Under the pieces are notes generated by a model that had not been told where the DNA came from, did no database searches, and saw only the letters and a list, made by a program, of their open reading frames with translations. A DNA stretch of 64,000 nucleotides from assembly GCA_017537365.1 (NCBI GenBank), contig JAFYKZ010000002.1:124001-188000 (forward strand). Reading direction: 5' to 3'. This document shows, piece after piece, positions 10,408 through 17,579 of the stretch. The stretch comes from Clostridia bacterium (lineage in GTDB: Bacteria > Bacillota > Clostridia > Oscillospirales > Acutalibacteraceae). Each line of letters starts with the position of its first letter. Position 1 is the first letter of the stretch. The translations under genes were made by a program, and so were the position numbers.

Positions 10408-10442
10408 AACCGCAGTTTTTTAAATTAAAACTGCGGTTTTTT
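10408..10442 (+). terminator. Terminator after groEL
   Basis: AACCGCAGTTTT and AAAACTGCGGTT form a perfect stem followed by a T run. Confidence 0.9.
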
Positions 10443-10445
10443 GGC

Positions 10446-10477
10446 ATAAAAAATCCCGCCTGAATTGGCGGGATTTT
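10446..10477 (-). terminator. Terminator of ptsH
   Basis: AAATCCCGCC pairs with GGCGGGATTT around a 6-nt loop; on the minus strand the stem is followed by a U tract. It stands back to back with the groEL terminator. Confidence 0.85.
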
Positions 10478-10495
10478 AAATATTTAATTTAACAA

Positions 10496-10759
10496 TTAAT
10501 CAGCAAAGCCTGATTCAACTAAGTTAACAAGACCTTCAAGTGCTTCTTTTTCATCAGTTCCGTCAACAATAATTTTGATGGAAGTTCCACCTACGATACC
10601 GAGTGAAAGAACACCCAAAAGGCTCTTAGCGTTTACTTTTCTTTCATCTTTTTCTACCCAAATAGAGCTTTTATATTCATTAGCTTTTTGGATAAAGAAA
10701 GTAGCGGGGCGAGCATGAAGACCTGCTTGGTTTTGAATTACAACATCTTTAACGCACAT
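10496..10759 (-). CDS. ptsH: Phosphocarrier protein HPr
   Basis: Passes phosphate from Enzyme I to the sugar-specific PTS IIA proteins and, when Ser-phosphorylated, takes part in carbon catabolite control in Firmicutes. 87 residues. The active histidine is H15 in AGLHARPATFF, and the HPr-kinase site is S46 in NAKSLLGVLSLG. Having both sites argues for HPr rather than Crh, which lacks His15. Single-gene unit with its own promoter and terminator; no Enzyme I gene is near. Confidence 0.95.
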   Translation of the reverse strand: MCVKDVVIQNQAGLHARPATFFIQKANEYKSSIWVEKDERKVNAKSLLGVLSLGIVGGTSIKIIVDGTDEKEALEGLVNLVESGFAD

Positions 10760-10847
10760 TAGTAAAATCTCCTTACGATTAATTTGGATGAATGTTTTTT
10801 GTTTGTTTTAGGCTTTATTCGTTTTCTAATATAAAGCAACTATTTGT

Positions 10848-10875
10848 ATTATACCACATTTAATGTCGAAGTCAA
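10848..10875 (-). promoter_or_regulatory. Promoter of ptsH
   Basis: On the minus strand TTGACT, 16 nt, then TATAAT with an extended TGG before the -10. Confidence 0.75.
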
Positions 10876-10961
10876 TTATTTGTGAAAAAGTTCTAATATT
10901 TATCCAACAAATGCAAAAATAGTGGTTTTGTATTTGTGAAATTTAACCATAATTTTTTGGC

Positions 10962-11696
10962 TTAAATCTCAATTTCGTGCTTTTTGAAGAATTTTTTATC
11001 CTTTTCGGAGAACTCCAATTTAGCATACATATCGGGTCTTAGCTCTTTGGTAAGCACAACAGATTGTATTTTTCGCCAATCGTTAATTTTTGCGTGGTTT
11101 CCTGAAATCAGCACCTCAGGAACTGGAATATCATGCCAAACGGCAGGTCTTGTGTATTGCGGATATTCCAAAACTCCCGCAAAATGACTTTCTTCTTCGA
11201 AGCAGATATCTTCTGATAAAACACCGGGTAACATACGGCAAACAGCATCCGCAACCGTGAGGGCAGGAAGCTCGCCACCTGTTAAAACAAAATCGCCTAT
11301 GGATATTTCCTCATCAACAATTTCGTCAATAACTCTTTGGTCGATACCCTCATAATGACCGCAAAGCAGAACAACGCGGTCTAGCTTTGATAATTCCACA
11401 GCTTTTTCCTGATTAAACTTTTTTCCTTTTGGCGACATATATATTAGGTGGGGTTTTGGCTCGTCTTCATTGTAAAGACTTTTATAGCAGTTATAAATCG
11501 GGTCTGCCGCCATTATCATACCCATACCGCCACCATAAGGAGTATCGTCAACCTTATTATGTTTATTTCCTGAAAAATCGCGGATATTTGTGCAAACAAT
11601 TTCAACCTTGCCTGCTTTCCTGGCTCTGCCTATGATACTTTCGCTCATAACCGTTTCGCACATTTCGGGGAAAAGGGTTAAAATATCAATCCTCAT
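10962..11696 (-). CDS. trmD: tRNA (guanine-37-N1)-methyltransferase
   Basis: Methylates G37 next to the anticodon, guarding against frameshifts. MRIDILTLFPEM at the start, DDTPYGGGMGMIM (about 50-62), LLCGHYEGIDQRV (about 110-122) and IGDFVLTGGELPALTV (SAM-binding knot) are family hallmarks. I prefer the ATG at 11696 over a TTG at 11702 because of its spacing from AAAGGGGA; the start then overlaps the end of rimM by 11 nt. The trmD-rimM pairing is conserved in bacteria. Confidence 0.97.
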   Translation of the reverse strand: MRIDILTLFPEMCETVMSESIIGRARKAGKVEIVCTNIRDFSGNKHNKVDDTPYGGGMGMIMAADPIYNCYKSLYNEDEPKPHLIYMSPKGKKFNQEKAVELSKLDRVVLLCGHYEGIDQRVIDEIVDEEISIGDFVLTGGELPALTVADAVCRMLPGVLSEDICFEEESHFAGVLEYPQYTRPAVWHDIPVPEVLISGNHAKINDWRKIQSVVLTKELRPDMYAKLEFSEKDKKFFKKHEIEI

Positions 11697-12198
11697 CTTC
11701 AAAAATCCCCTTTAAAGGCTTAATAATAACTTTTTCGTTATCTATATCAACCGAAATTAAAACCTCGTCAATAGCGGGAACAAGGTATTCCTTGCCGTCT
11801 TTTGAAATATGCCAAACATCGTTAGCTCCTGTTTGAGAAACATCCGAAATTTTGCCTAATTCTTTCTCGGTTTCTGCATCGAAAACGGTGCAACCGATAA
11901 GGTCGCTTATAAAATATCTGCCCTCAGGAAGCTTAACATCCTTGCGGTCTATGAAAATCACCTTGTTTCGCAAGGTTTCGGCTTGCTCTATGGTGGAGAT
12001 ACCTTTAAATGCCATTAAAATAACATTTCCGTGAGGCTTAACTGAGGTTATTTGCAAGCGGTTTTCACCCTTGTTATCGGTATAAACATATTTGAAACCC
12101 TTTAAAAAATCGCTATCGTCGCACCAACCCTGAACTCTAACCATACCGTTAATTCCGTGAGTGCCAACGATTTTTCCTGTTTCGAGAAATTTTTTCAT
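11686..12198 (-). CDS. rimM: 16S rRNA processing protein RimM
   Basis: Ribosome maturation factor for the 30S head. 170 residues with the N-terminal KIVGTHGINGMVRVQGW and a PRC-barrel C-terminal half (YLVPAIDEVLISVD). Its end overlaps the trmD start, and prfC ends only 4 nt upstream, so the three genes form one transcript. Confidence 0.95.
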   Translation of the reverse strand: MKKFLETGKIVGTHGINGMVRVQGWCDDSDFLKGFKYVYTDNKGENRLQITSVKPHGNVILMAFKGISTIEQAETLRNKVIFIDRKDVKLPEGRYFISDLIGCTVFDAETEKELGKISDVSQTGANDVWHISKDGKEYLVPAIDEVLISVDIDNEKVIIKPLKGIFEDED

Positions 12199-12202
12199 TT
12201 TA

Positions 12203-13795
12203 TCAGTCCTTACTGAAATCTTCTAAAATTAAACCTTCGTTGCGTTCAAGCGCCCAGTTTATATTCCATTCGCTTGTGAATATAAGCAGATTGTTCCCCT
12301 TGAAATCCTGAACCCATTTGGTATCGGAGGTGAGGTTTAATTTCTTGATATCAATATCCTTATTTTTAACCCAACGAATATACTGATAAGAAAGGTCGTT
12401 TCTTATAACATCAACATTATATTCATTTTTAAGTCGGTATTCCAAAACTTCAAATTGAAGCACACCAACAACGCCAACAATAACCCTTTCCATACCTGTG
12501 TTAGGCTCATGGAAAATCTGAATAGCACCCTCTTGGGCTATCTGCTCAACGCCTTTAACAAACTGTTTTCTTTTAAGCGAGTCTTTTTGCTCAATTAAAG
12601 AAAAATGCTCGGGCGCAAAGGTCGGTATTCCTTCAAACATAACCTTTTTCTTAGGACTGCAAACGGTATCGCCGATAGAATAAATACCAGGGTCAAAAAC
12701 ACCGATAATATCGCCTGCATAAGCCTCGTTTATGATTTGGCGTTCTTCTGCCATCATTTGCTGAGGCTGAGATAGACGGACAGGCTTTCCTGCTTGAACA
12801 TGGAAATAATCCGCACCGCGCTCGAATTTACCTGAGCAAATTCTGAAAAAGGTTATACGGTCGCGATGGTTTTTATTCATATTAGCCTGAATTTTAAAAG
12901 CGAACGCCGAGAAGTTTTCATCAAAAGGACTAACCTCTTCATCTCCTGAAATTCTCGGTAGAGGAGAGGTTGTCATTTTAAGGAAGTTTTCAAGGAAAGG
13001 CTCAACACCGAAGTTAGTGAGCGCAGAGCCGAAGAAAACAGGAGTAAGCTCGCCTTTTTGAACCTTTTCTAAATCAAATTCAAAGCTTGCGCCGTCTAAT
13101 AACTCTATCTGGTCAACAAGCTCTTCTCTTTGGTATGGGCCGATTAAAGAATCTAACTTTTCAATATCGGTTATATCGCAAGGAGTAGGCTTGATTTTTT
13201 CCTGACCTCTATGCAAATCTGAGAAAGATAAAATTTCTCGTTTATCGCGGTCAAAAACACCCTTAAAACTAACACCGCAACCGATAGGCCAGTTAACAGG
13301 ATAAGTGCCTATTCCAAACTCTTTTTCAAGCTCGTCTAAAAGCTCAAACGGGTCGCGCGCCTCGCGGTCAAGCTTGTTAATAAAGGTGAAAATCGGGATA
13401 TGCCTCATAGCGCAAACCTTGAAAAGCTTGCGGGTTTGAGCCTCGATACCCTTTGCCGCATCAATAACCATAACAACACTGTCTGCCGCCATGAGAGTAC
13501 GGTAGGTGTCCTCCGAGAAGTCCTGGTGTCCAGGGGTATCAAGAATATTGATACAATATCCGTCATATTCAAATTGCATAACCGAAGAGGTTATAGAAAT
13601 ACCTCTTTGTTTTTCAAGGTCCATCCAGTCGCTCACCGCGTGTTTTGCGGTGGCTTTACCTTTAACCGAACCTGCGGTTTGGATAGCGCCTCCGTATAAC
13701 AAGAATTTTTCAGTTAAGGTGGTTTTACCGGCATCAGGGTGCGAAATAATCGCAAAGGTGCGCCGTCTTTCGATTTCTCTTTTTAAATCAGCCAC
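12203..13795 (-). CDS. prfC: Peptide chain release factor 3
   Basis: GTPase that removes RF1/RF2 from the ribosome after termination. 530 residues. G1 is SHPDAGKTTLTEKFL (about 18-32), G3 is ILDTPGHQDFSEDTY and G4 is FINKLDREARDP, the last typical of RF3 rather than EF-G. The C-terminal domain VGVVGVLQFEVLEYRLK also fits. RF3 is patchily distributed among bacteria. First gene of prfC-rimM-trmD. Confidence 0.96.
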   Translation of the reverse strand: MADLKREIERRRTFAIISHPDAGKTTLTEKFLLYGGAIQTAGSVKGKATAKHAVSDWMDLEKQRGISITSSVMQFEYDGYCINILDTPGHQDFSEDTYRTLMAADSVVMVIDAAKGIEAQTRKLFKVCAMRHIPIFTFINKLDREARDPFELLDELEKEFGIGTYPVNWPIGCGVSFKGVFDRDKREILSFSDLHRGQEKIKPTPCDITDIEKLDSLIGPYQREELVDQIELLDGASFEFDLEKVQKGELTPVFFGSALTNFGVEPFLENFLKMTTSPLPRISGDEEVSPFDENFSAFAFKIQANMNKNHRDRITFFRICSGKFERGADYFHVQAGKPVRLSQPQQMMAEERQIINEAYAGDIIGVFDPGIYSIGDTVCSPKKKVMFEGIPTFAPEHFSLIEQKDSLKRKQFVKGVEQIAQEGAIQIFHEPNTGMERVIVGVVGVLQFEVLEYRLKNEYNVDVIRNDLSYQYIRWVKNKDIDIKKLNLTSDTKWVQDFKGNNLLIFTSEWNINWALERNEGLILEDFSKD

Positions 13796-13830
13796 AAAAA
13801 TACTCCTTTAAATTTCTAATAAACCTATAA

Positions 13831-13859
13831 ATTATAGCATATAACCGCCTTTTTTTCAA
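13831..13859 (-). promoter_or_regulatory. Promoter of prfC-rimM-trmD
   Basis: On the minus strand TTGAAA, 17 nt, then TATAAT with an extended TGC before the -10. Confidence 0.75.
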
Positions 13860-13922
13860 GTTTTTTAATATATTATTTTATGGTTTAAATATATATTTTC
13901 ATATTGCATATTAAAAAACCGA

Positions 13923-13969
13923 TTTTTTACAAAAAAGTATTTACAAAGGGTGGTATTTGGTGGTATAAA
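13923..13969 (+). promoter_or_regulatory. Promoter module, copy A, upstream of the orphan permease
   Basis: TTTACA (13940-13945) and TATAAA (13964-13969), 18 nt apart. Together with the preceding AAAAAAG tract the ~46 bp are nearly the same as 15849-15894 upstream of rsmD, so the permease gene is flanked by direct copies of one promoter-like segment. Confidence 0.6.
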
Positions 13970-13993
13970 AAAGATAGATGATATAGAGATGTC

Positions 13994-14052
13994 GGTTCTC
14001 TGTGTTAATGAGAAAATCAATTAAAAACCCAAAGCACACAAGGAACCGTCCC
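13994..14052 (+). repeat. REP-like inverted repeat in the leader
   Basis: GGTTCTCTGTGTT (13994-14006) is complementary, with one mismatch, to CACACAAGGAACC (14035-14047), which continues GTCCCCTG. A GGGGACGGTTC core like this is, as I remember, common in dispersed REP-type hairpins of Firmicutes. With the two promoters it accounts for the 308-nt gap 13796-14103; nothing else was seen there. Confidence 0.5.
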
Positions 14053-14103
14053 CTGATTGTTTTTTAGAAGCAACTTTGTATTAATTTTGATGGAGGGTGA
14101 AAA

Positions 14104-15726
14104 ATGGCAGACGCTAAAACAAAAGAAAAAAGAAAAACATTAATAGGAATATTGCTTCAAATACCGATTTGGATTTTATCCTTATGTGGCGGTTTTAAGT
14201 TGCTTTCGGTATTTGTTTTAAGCTTTACCGATTACAATTTAATAGAAAGCCCTAAATTTATAGGTTTTAATAATTATTCTTCAATGCTTGAAAATGAGAT
14301 AGTTATAAAAGCCTTTTCTAATACCGTAATTTATACTGTTGCAATCGGCATATTGCTAATTGTGTTTGCAGTTATACCAGCACTTTTAATTGCCAAAACC
14401 AAGCTTCCTTTTGGTTTGGTGACTATGGGGTTGTTTGGGTTTATTTCGGTTTTGGCTCTTTTGGGAAATTGGAGTTATATTTTTAGCGGTGATTCTCACG
14501 GTTATATAAATGCTATTGGTATGAGTTTAGGCTTTTTAGATAGACCGATAATTTGGACTTCCCAAGAGGCGCCTGCGATAAGTGCAATGATTATGTTTCT
14601 TGCTTGTTTGGCGCCGATATATGCAGTTACATATATTTTTGCTCGTATGAAGCATAGCGCGGTTGGAAGTGCAGTTGCAATTTGTGCTATTCCGATTTTA
14701 ATGGTTTTAAGTTATAATTGTGCGACAAGAATAGTTGGCTGTCCGTCTAATGAATATTCTGCTGATTGGTTGCCAACGATTTTTACGGATTATTTTAGTA
14801 CTCGATTTGAAGTTGGATATGCTTATGCAATTTTGTTAGTTGGAATTTTATTGCTTTTGGTTTGGAGCACGGTATCGGTTTTAGCGGTTTTAGGAGTATC
14901 AGTTGCTTTGAAATATATAAAGATTAAAACAATAGTGTTTAAAATTTTAGGATATATCGCTTTTGTATGTAGTCTTATTTCGTCGATTTTTTCTGTTTTA
15001 TTCGCTGCTTTTAATATTTCGCTCGCTTTAAAACCAATGGAAGAATTATTAACTTTTCCTCCCTCGTTTTTTGCTCTAAGACCTACTTTTCAAAACTTTA
15101 AATCTTTATTAGATGTATTGCTAAATTCTAATGTTTCATTTGGTGCTAGAATATTAAACGGTTTACTTGGTGTAGGGGTTTTGATTTTGATATATATAGT
15201 AACCGTTTTACCGTGCGGAATCGGAGCTGCTTTGGTTAAAAAATCAAAGTGGAAGCTTTGCTTATTTTTGCCTCTGGTACTATTGTTTGGAATGAGCCCA
15301 ATGCTTCAAACAACATACTATATCAGTCGCATAAGAATTGGTTATATGGCTTCTGGTTTGGCGATGGCTTTTTTGGTGTTTGTTACATACTGGATAATAA
15401 ATACTGTTTTCTGTAAACAACAAAGAAAAACTCCCAAAATAGTATTAGGTATATTCACATTGCTCTCTTGGGTTTTGAGCGTTTGTAATTTGGTTGTTCT
15501 TTGGTGTCCGTATAATGCGCATGAAGAGGTTACTCGCAGTTTTTATGGTGTAATAGAACTCTTTTTATTTGGTGGAATTGCCCGTTCGGGAGTTGCATCA
15601 GCGGGAGGAATTTTAATTATTTTGATTACTGGAAGCTTGCTGATTATTCCGTTAACACTCACAGCGATACTTTATATCGTGAATAGAATAAGTGGTAAAA
15701 AAACAAAGAAACAGGAAAAGTTGTAA
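14104..15726 (+). CDS. Orphan membrane protein resembling a MalF-MalG fused permease without EAA loops
   Basis: 540 residues, about 12-14 hydrophobic segments. The first half follows sugar ABC permeases of MalF/UgpA type: VFVLSFTDYNLIESPKFIGF (about 36-55) then NNYSSML, and an ending RFEVGYAYAILLVGILL (about 235-251) like the last MalF helix. The second half follows MalG: LKPMEELLTFPPSFFALRPT (about 313-332), then a helix set. The cytoplasmic EAA loops that bind the ATPase are not recognisable in either half; the first seems shortened to about ARMKHSAVGSAVAICAIP. No ATPase or binding protein is near. GGAGGGTGAAAA precedes the ATG. Function unknown; homology is inferred by eye. Confidence 0.6.
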   Translation: MADAKTKEKRKTLIGILLQIPIWILSLCGGFKLLSVFVLSFTDYNLIESPKFIGFNNYSSMLENEIVIKAFSNTVIYTVAIGILLIVFAVIPALLIAKTKLPFGLVTMGLFGFISVLALLGNWSYIFSGDSHGYINAIGMSLGFLDRPIIWTSQEAPAISAMIMFLACLAPIYAVTYIFARMKHSAVGSAVAICAIPILMVLSYNCATRIVGCPSNEYSADWLPTIFTDYFSTRFEVGYAYAILLVGILLLLVWSTVSVLAVLGVSVALKYIKIKTIVFKILGYIAFVCSLISSIFSVLFAAFNISLALKPMEELLTFPPSFFALRPTFQNFKSLLDVLLNSNVSFGARILNGLLGVGVLILIYIVTVLPCGIGAALVKKSKWKLCLFLPLVLLFGMSPMLQTTYYISRIRIGYMASGLAMAFLVFVTYWIINTVFCKQQRKTPKIVLGIFTLLSWVLSVCNLVVLWCPYNAHEEVTRSFYGVIELFLFGGIARSGVASAGGILIILITGSLLIIPLTLTAILYIVNRISGKKTKKQEKL

Positions 15727-15738
15727 GTTGATAAATCT

Positions 15739-15768
15739 TGTAGGGGATGGCGCCTACGACATCCCAGT
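15739..15768. repeat. Short GTAGGGG-type palindrome
   Basis: TGTAGGGGATGG and CATCCC make an imperfect hairpin. It begins like the other GTAGGGG hairpins at 34916-34999 and 36394-36494. Confidence 0.45.
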
Positions 15769-15787
15769 TGGTTTATATGATTTTAAT

Positions 15788-15812
15788 GGGCGACTAATAG
15801 TCGCCCGTTTTT
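15788..15812 (+). terminator. Terminator after the orphan permease
   Basis: GGGCGACTA and TAGTCGCCC form a perfect 9-bp stem, followed by GTTTTTTAT. Confidence 0.85.
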
Positions 15813-15848
15813 TATGCGTTTTTTTGCAAAATTATTAAAAAAAACTAC

Positions 15849-15894
15849 TTTTTTAAAAAAAGTATTTACAAAGTCAGGTGTTTAGTGGTATAAT
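15849..15894 (+). promoter_or_regulatory. Promoter module, copy B, upstream of rsmD
   Basis: TTTACA (15865-15870) and TATAAT (15889-15894), 18 nt apart; near copy of 13923-13969. Confidence 0.65.
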
Positions 15895-15956
15895 GTTTTG
15901 TAATTAGATTGACTTATTATGTCTATTTGCATTTTATTTTGTTTTTGGTGATGTAA

Positions 15957-16496
15957 ATGCGAGTTATTACAGGCTCTGCAAGGGGTAAGCGTTTGGTTAC
16001 GCCTGCGGGTCTTGATGTAAGACCTACTCCTGATAGGGTTAAGGAAGGAATTTTCAGTGCTCTTCATTTTGATATTGAGGGCAGGAGAGTTCTTGATTTG
16101 TTTGCAGGCTCGGGTCAGCTGAGTATTGAGGCGCTAAGCCGAGGAGCTGAAAGCGCGGTTATTGTTGATAATTCTGCCAATTCTTTAAAGGCGGTTAGAA
16201 GCAATATCGAAGCTTGCGGTTTCTCTGATAAGGCTAGGGTTATTCAGTCTGATTATGCTTCTTTTTGCGCTATGAGTCGAGATACTTTTGATATCGTGTT
16301 TTTAGACCCGCCTTATAATGAAGGTCTTTTGATGCCGGCTTTAAAATCGGTTTTGCCTCTCGTTTCAGATTATGGCATTATAGTTTGCGAGCATCCTATG
16401 GATGTTAAATTAGAGGAAAGCATTGGCGGTTTTGCGGTTTCAAAGGTTTATAGATACGGTAAGGTTTTGGTTACGGTATACAGAAAAGAGAGCTAA
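15957..16496 (+). CDS. rsmD: 16S rRNA (guanine-966-N2)-methyltransferase
   Basis: Methylates G966 of 16S rRNA during 30S assembly. 179 residues with MRVITGSARGKRLVTP at the start, SAM loop LDLFAGSGQLSIEALSRGA (about 46-64) and the N-methyltransferase motif FLDPPYNEG (about 118-126). It is 3 nt from coaD, the standard rsmD-coaD pair of Firmicutes. Its own promoter (copy B) lies 60 nt upstream; the ribosome site is weak. Confidence 0.95.
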   Translation: MRVITGSARGKRLVTPAGLDVRPTPDRVKEGIFSALHFDIEGRRVLDLFAGSGQLSIEALSRGAESAVIVDNSANSLKAVRSNIEACGFSDKARVIQSDYASFCAMSRDTFDIVFLDPPYNEGLLMPALKSVLPLVSDYGIIVCEHPMDVKLEESIGGFAVSKVYRYGKVLVTVYRKES

Positions 16497-16499
16497 TTT

Positions 16500-16988
16500 A
16501 TGAGCAAAGAAATAATTGCGATTTGCCCCGGCAGTTTTGACCCGGTTACATACGGTCATTTGGATATTATAACTAGGGCTTCGAATATGTTCGGCAAGGT
16601 TATAGTTATTGTTGCGGGTAATCTTTCAAAAAACTGCTCTTTTTCGCCCGAGGAAAGAGTTGAAATGATTAAAAAATGCATACCTAATTTAGATAATGTT
16701 GAGGTTGTGCATTATTCGGGTTTGCTTGCGGATTATGCTGCCGAGGTTGGAGCTACCGCTATTATTAAGGGACTTAGAGCAATGTCTGATTTTGAATATG
16801 AATTTCAGATGGCTCTTACCAATAAAAAACTTAATCCTAATGTAGAAACCCTGTTTTTAACCACTAAGGCAGAGAATATGTATCTTAGTTCCAGTATGGT
16901 AAAGCAGATAGCTTTGATGGGCGGAGATATATCAAGCTTTGTGCCTGAGGTTATAAAACAGGATATTATAGATAGGATAAAAAAATAG
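16500..16988 (+). CDS. coaD: Phosphopantetheine adenylyltransferase
   Basis: Penultimate step of coenzyme A synthesis: 4'-phosphopantetheine plus ATP to dephospho-CoA. 162 residues, with CPGSFDPVTYGHLDII (TxGH-type nucleotide motif, about 9-24), KGLRAMSDFEYEFQMA (about 88-103) and the YLSSSMVKQIA motif (about 124-134). Confidence 0.98.
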   Translation: MSKEIIAICPGSFDPVTYGHLDIITRASNMFGKVIVIVAGNLSKNCSFSPEERVEMIKKCIPNLDNVEVVHYSGLLADYAAEVGATAIIKGLRAMSDFEYEFQMALTNKKLNPNVETLFLTTKAENMYLSSSMVKQIALMGGDISSFVPEVIKQDIIDRIKK

Positions 16989-17018
16989 TACCGATTAATC
17001 GGTTTGGAGGAAGAAAAA

Positions 17019-17486
17019 ATGACATTAGACGAATTATTGGAACAGTTTGACGAACTGCTAGATAGCGGTATGAAAATCCCAGGCAAGAAGACTATTGTTG
17101 ATGTTGAAAAATTAAGAGCAGTTGTTGATGAAATCCGCCTTAATATCCCTGCTGAAATTAAACAGGCTAAGGGTATTGTTGCTGACCGCGCAGATATTAT
17201 TACTAATGCTAAGCGCGAGGCAGACGGTATTATCCGTAATGCAGAAGAGCGCGCTAAGGCTATGGTGGCTCAAGAAGAAATCGTTAAGATGTCTCAGGCT
17301 AAGGCTGCTGAAATTATTTCTAATGCTCAAACTAAGAGCCGCGAAATGAGAAAGGCTGCTCAGGATTTTGTTGATGATATTATGAGAAGAGCAGACGAGG
17401 GCTTAACCGCTAATTTAGGCGAGGTTAGAAAAACCCGCGCTGCATTAAAGCAACAAATTCCAACTGCTGCTGTAAAAGAACAGTAA
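17019..17486 (+). CDS. Coiled-coil protein, DivIVA/AtpF-like, of the coaD neighbourhood
   Basis: 155 residues from ATG 17019; GGAGGAAG lies just upstream, so a TTG at 17004 that overlaps this ribosome site is unlikely. After a head (LDELLEQFDELLDSGMKIPG) it is one long, charged helix rich in Ala, Glu and Arg (about 45-140), predicted coiled coil. Similar proteins of about 150-180 residues follow coaD in many Clostridia and are often annotated as ATPase- or AtpF-like; their function is not known to me. It lacks a membrane segment. Confidence 0.8.
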   Translation: MTLDELLEQFDELLDSGMKIPGKKTIVDVEKLRAVVDEIRLNIPAEIKQAKGIVADRADIITNAKREADGIIRNAEERAKAMVAQEEIVKMSQAKAAEIISNAQTKSREMRKAAQDFVDDIMRRADEGLTANLGEVRKTRAALKQQIPTAAVKEQ

Positions 17487-17511
17487 TTTCAAGAATTTTA
17501 AATTAATCTGT

Positions 17512-17557
17512 AAAAGGAGCCATCTCATTATTTGCTTAATGAGATAGTTCCTTTTGG
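17512..17557 (+). promoter_or_regulatory. Leader hairpin before ileS
   Basis: AAAAGGA...ATCTCATT and AATGAGAT...TCCTTTT make a long two-part stem in the 93-nt gap between the coiled-coil gene and ileS. It is not followed by a clear T run, and no T-box sequence (GGGTGGNACC) is present, so it is either a weak terminator or a translational or processing element. Confidence 0.5.
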
Positions 17558-17579
17558 CTTATTTTGAAAGGGGCACTTT

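Noticed and set aside
10760-10961. Hidden gene between trmD and ptsH
   Set aside because: Apart from the ptsH promoter I saw only AT-rich sequence without a plausible ORF.
17487-17579. T-box leader for ileS
   Set aside because: The gap is only 93 nt and has no GGGTGGNACCGCG sequence.
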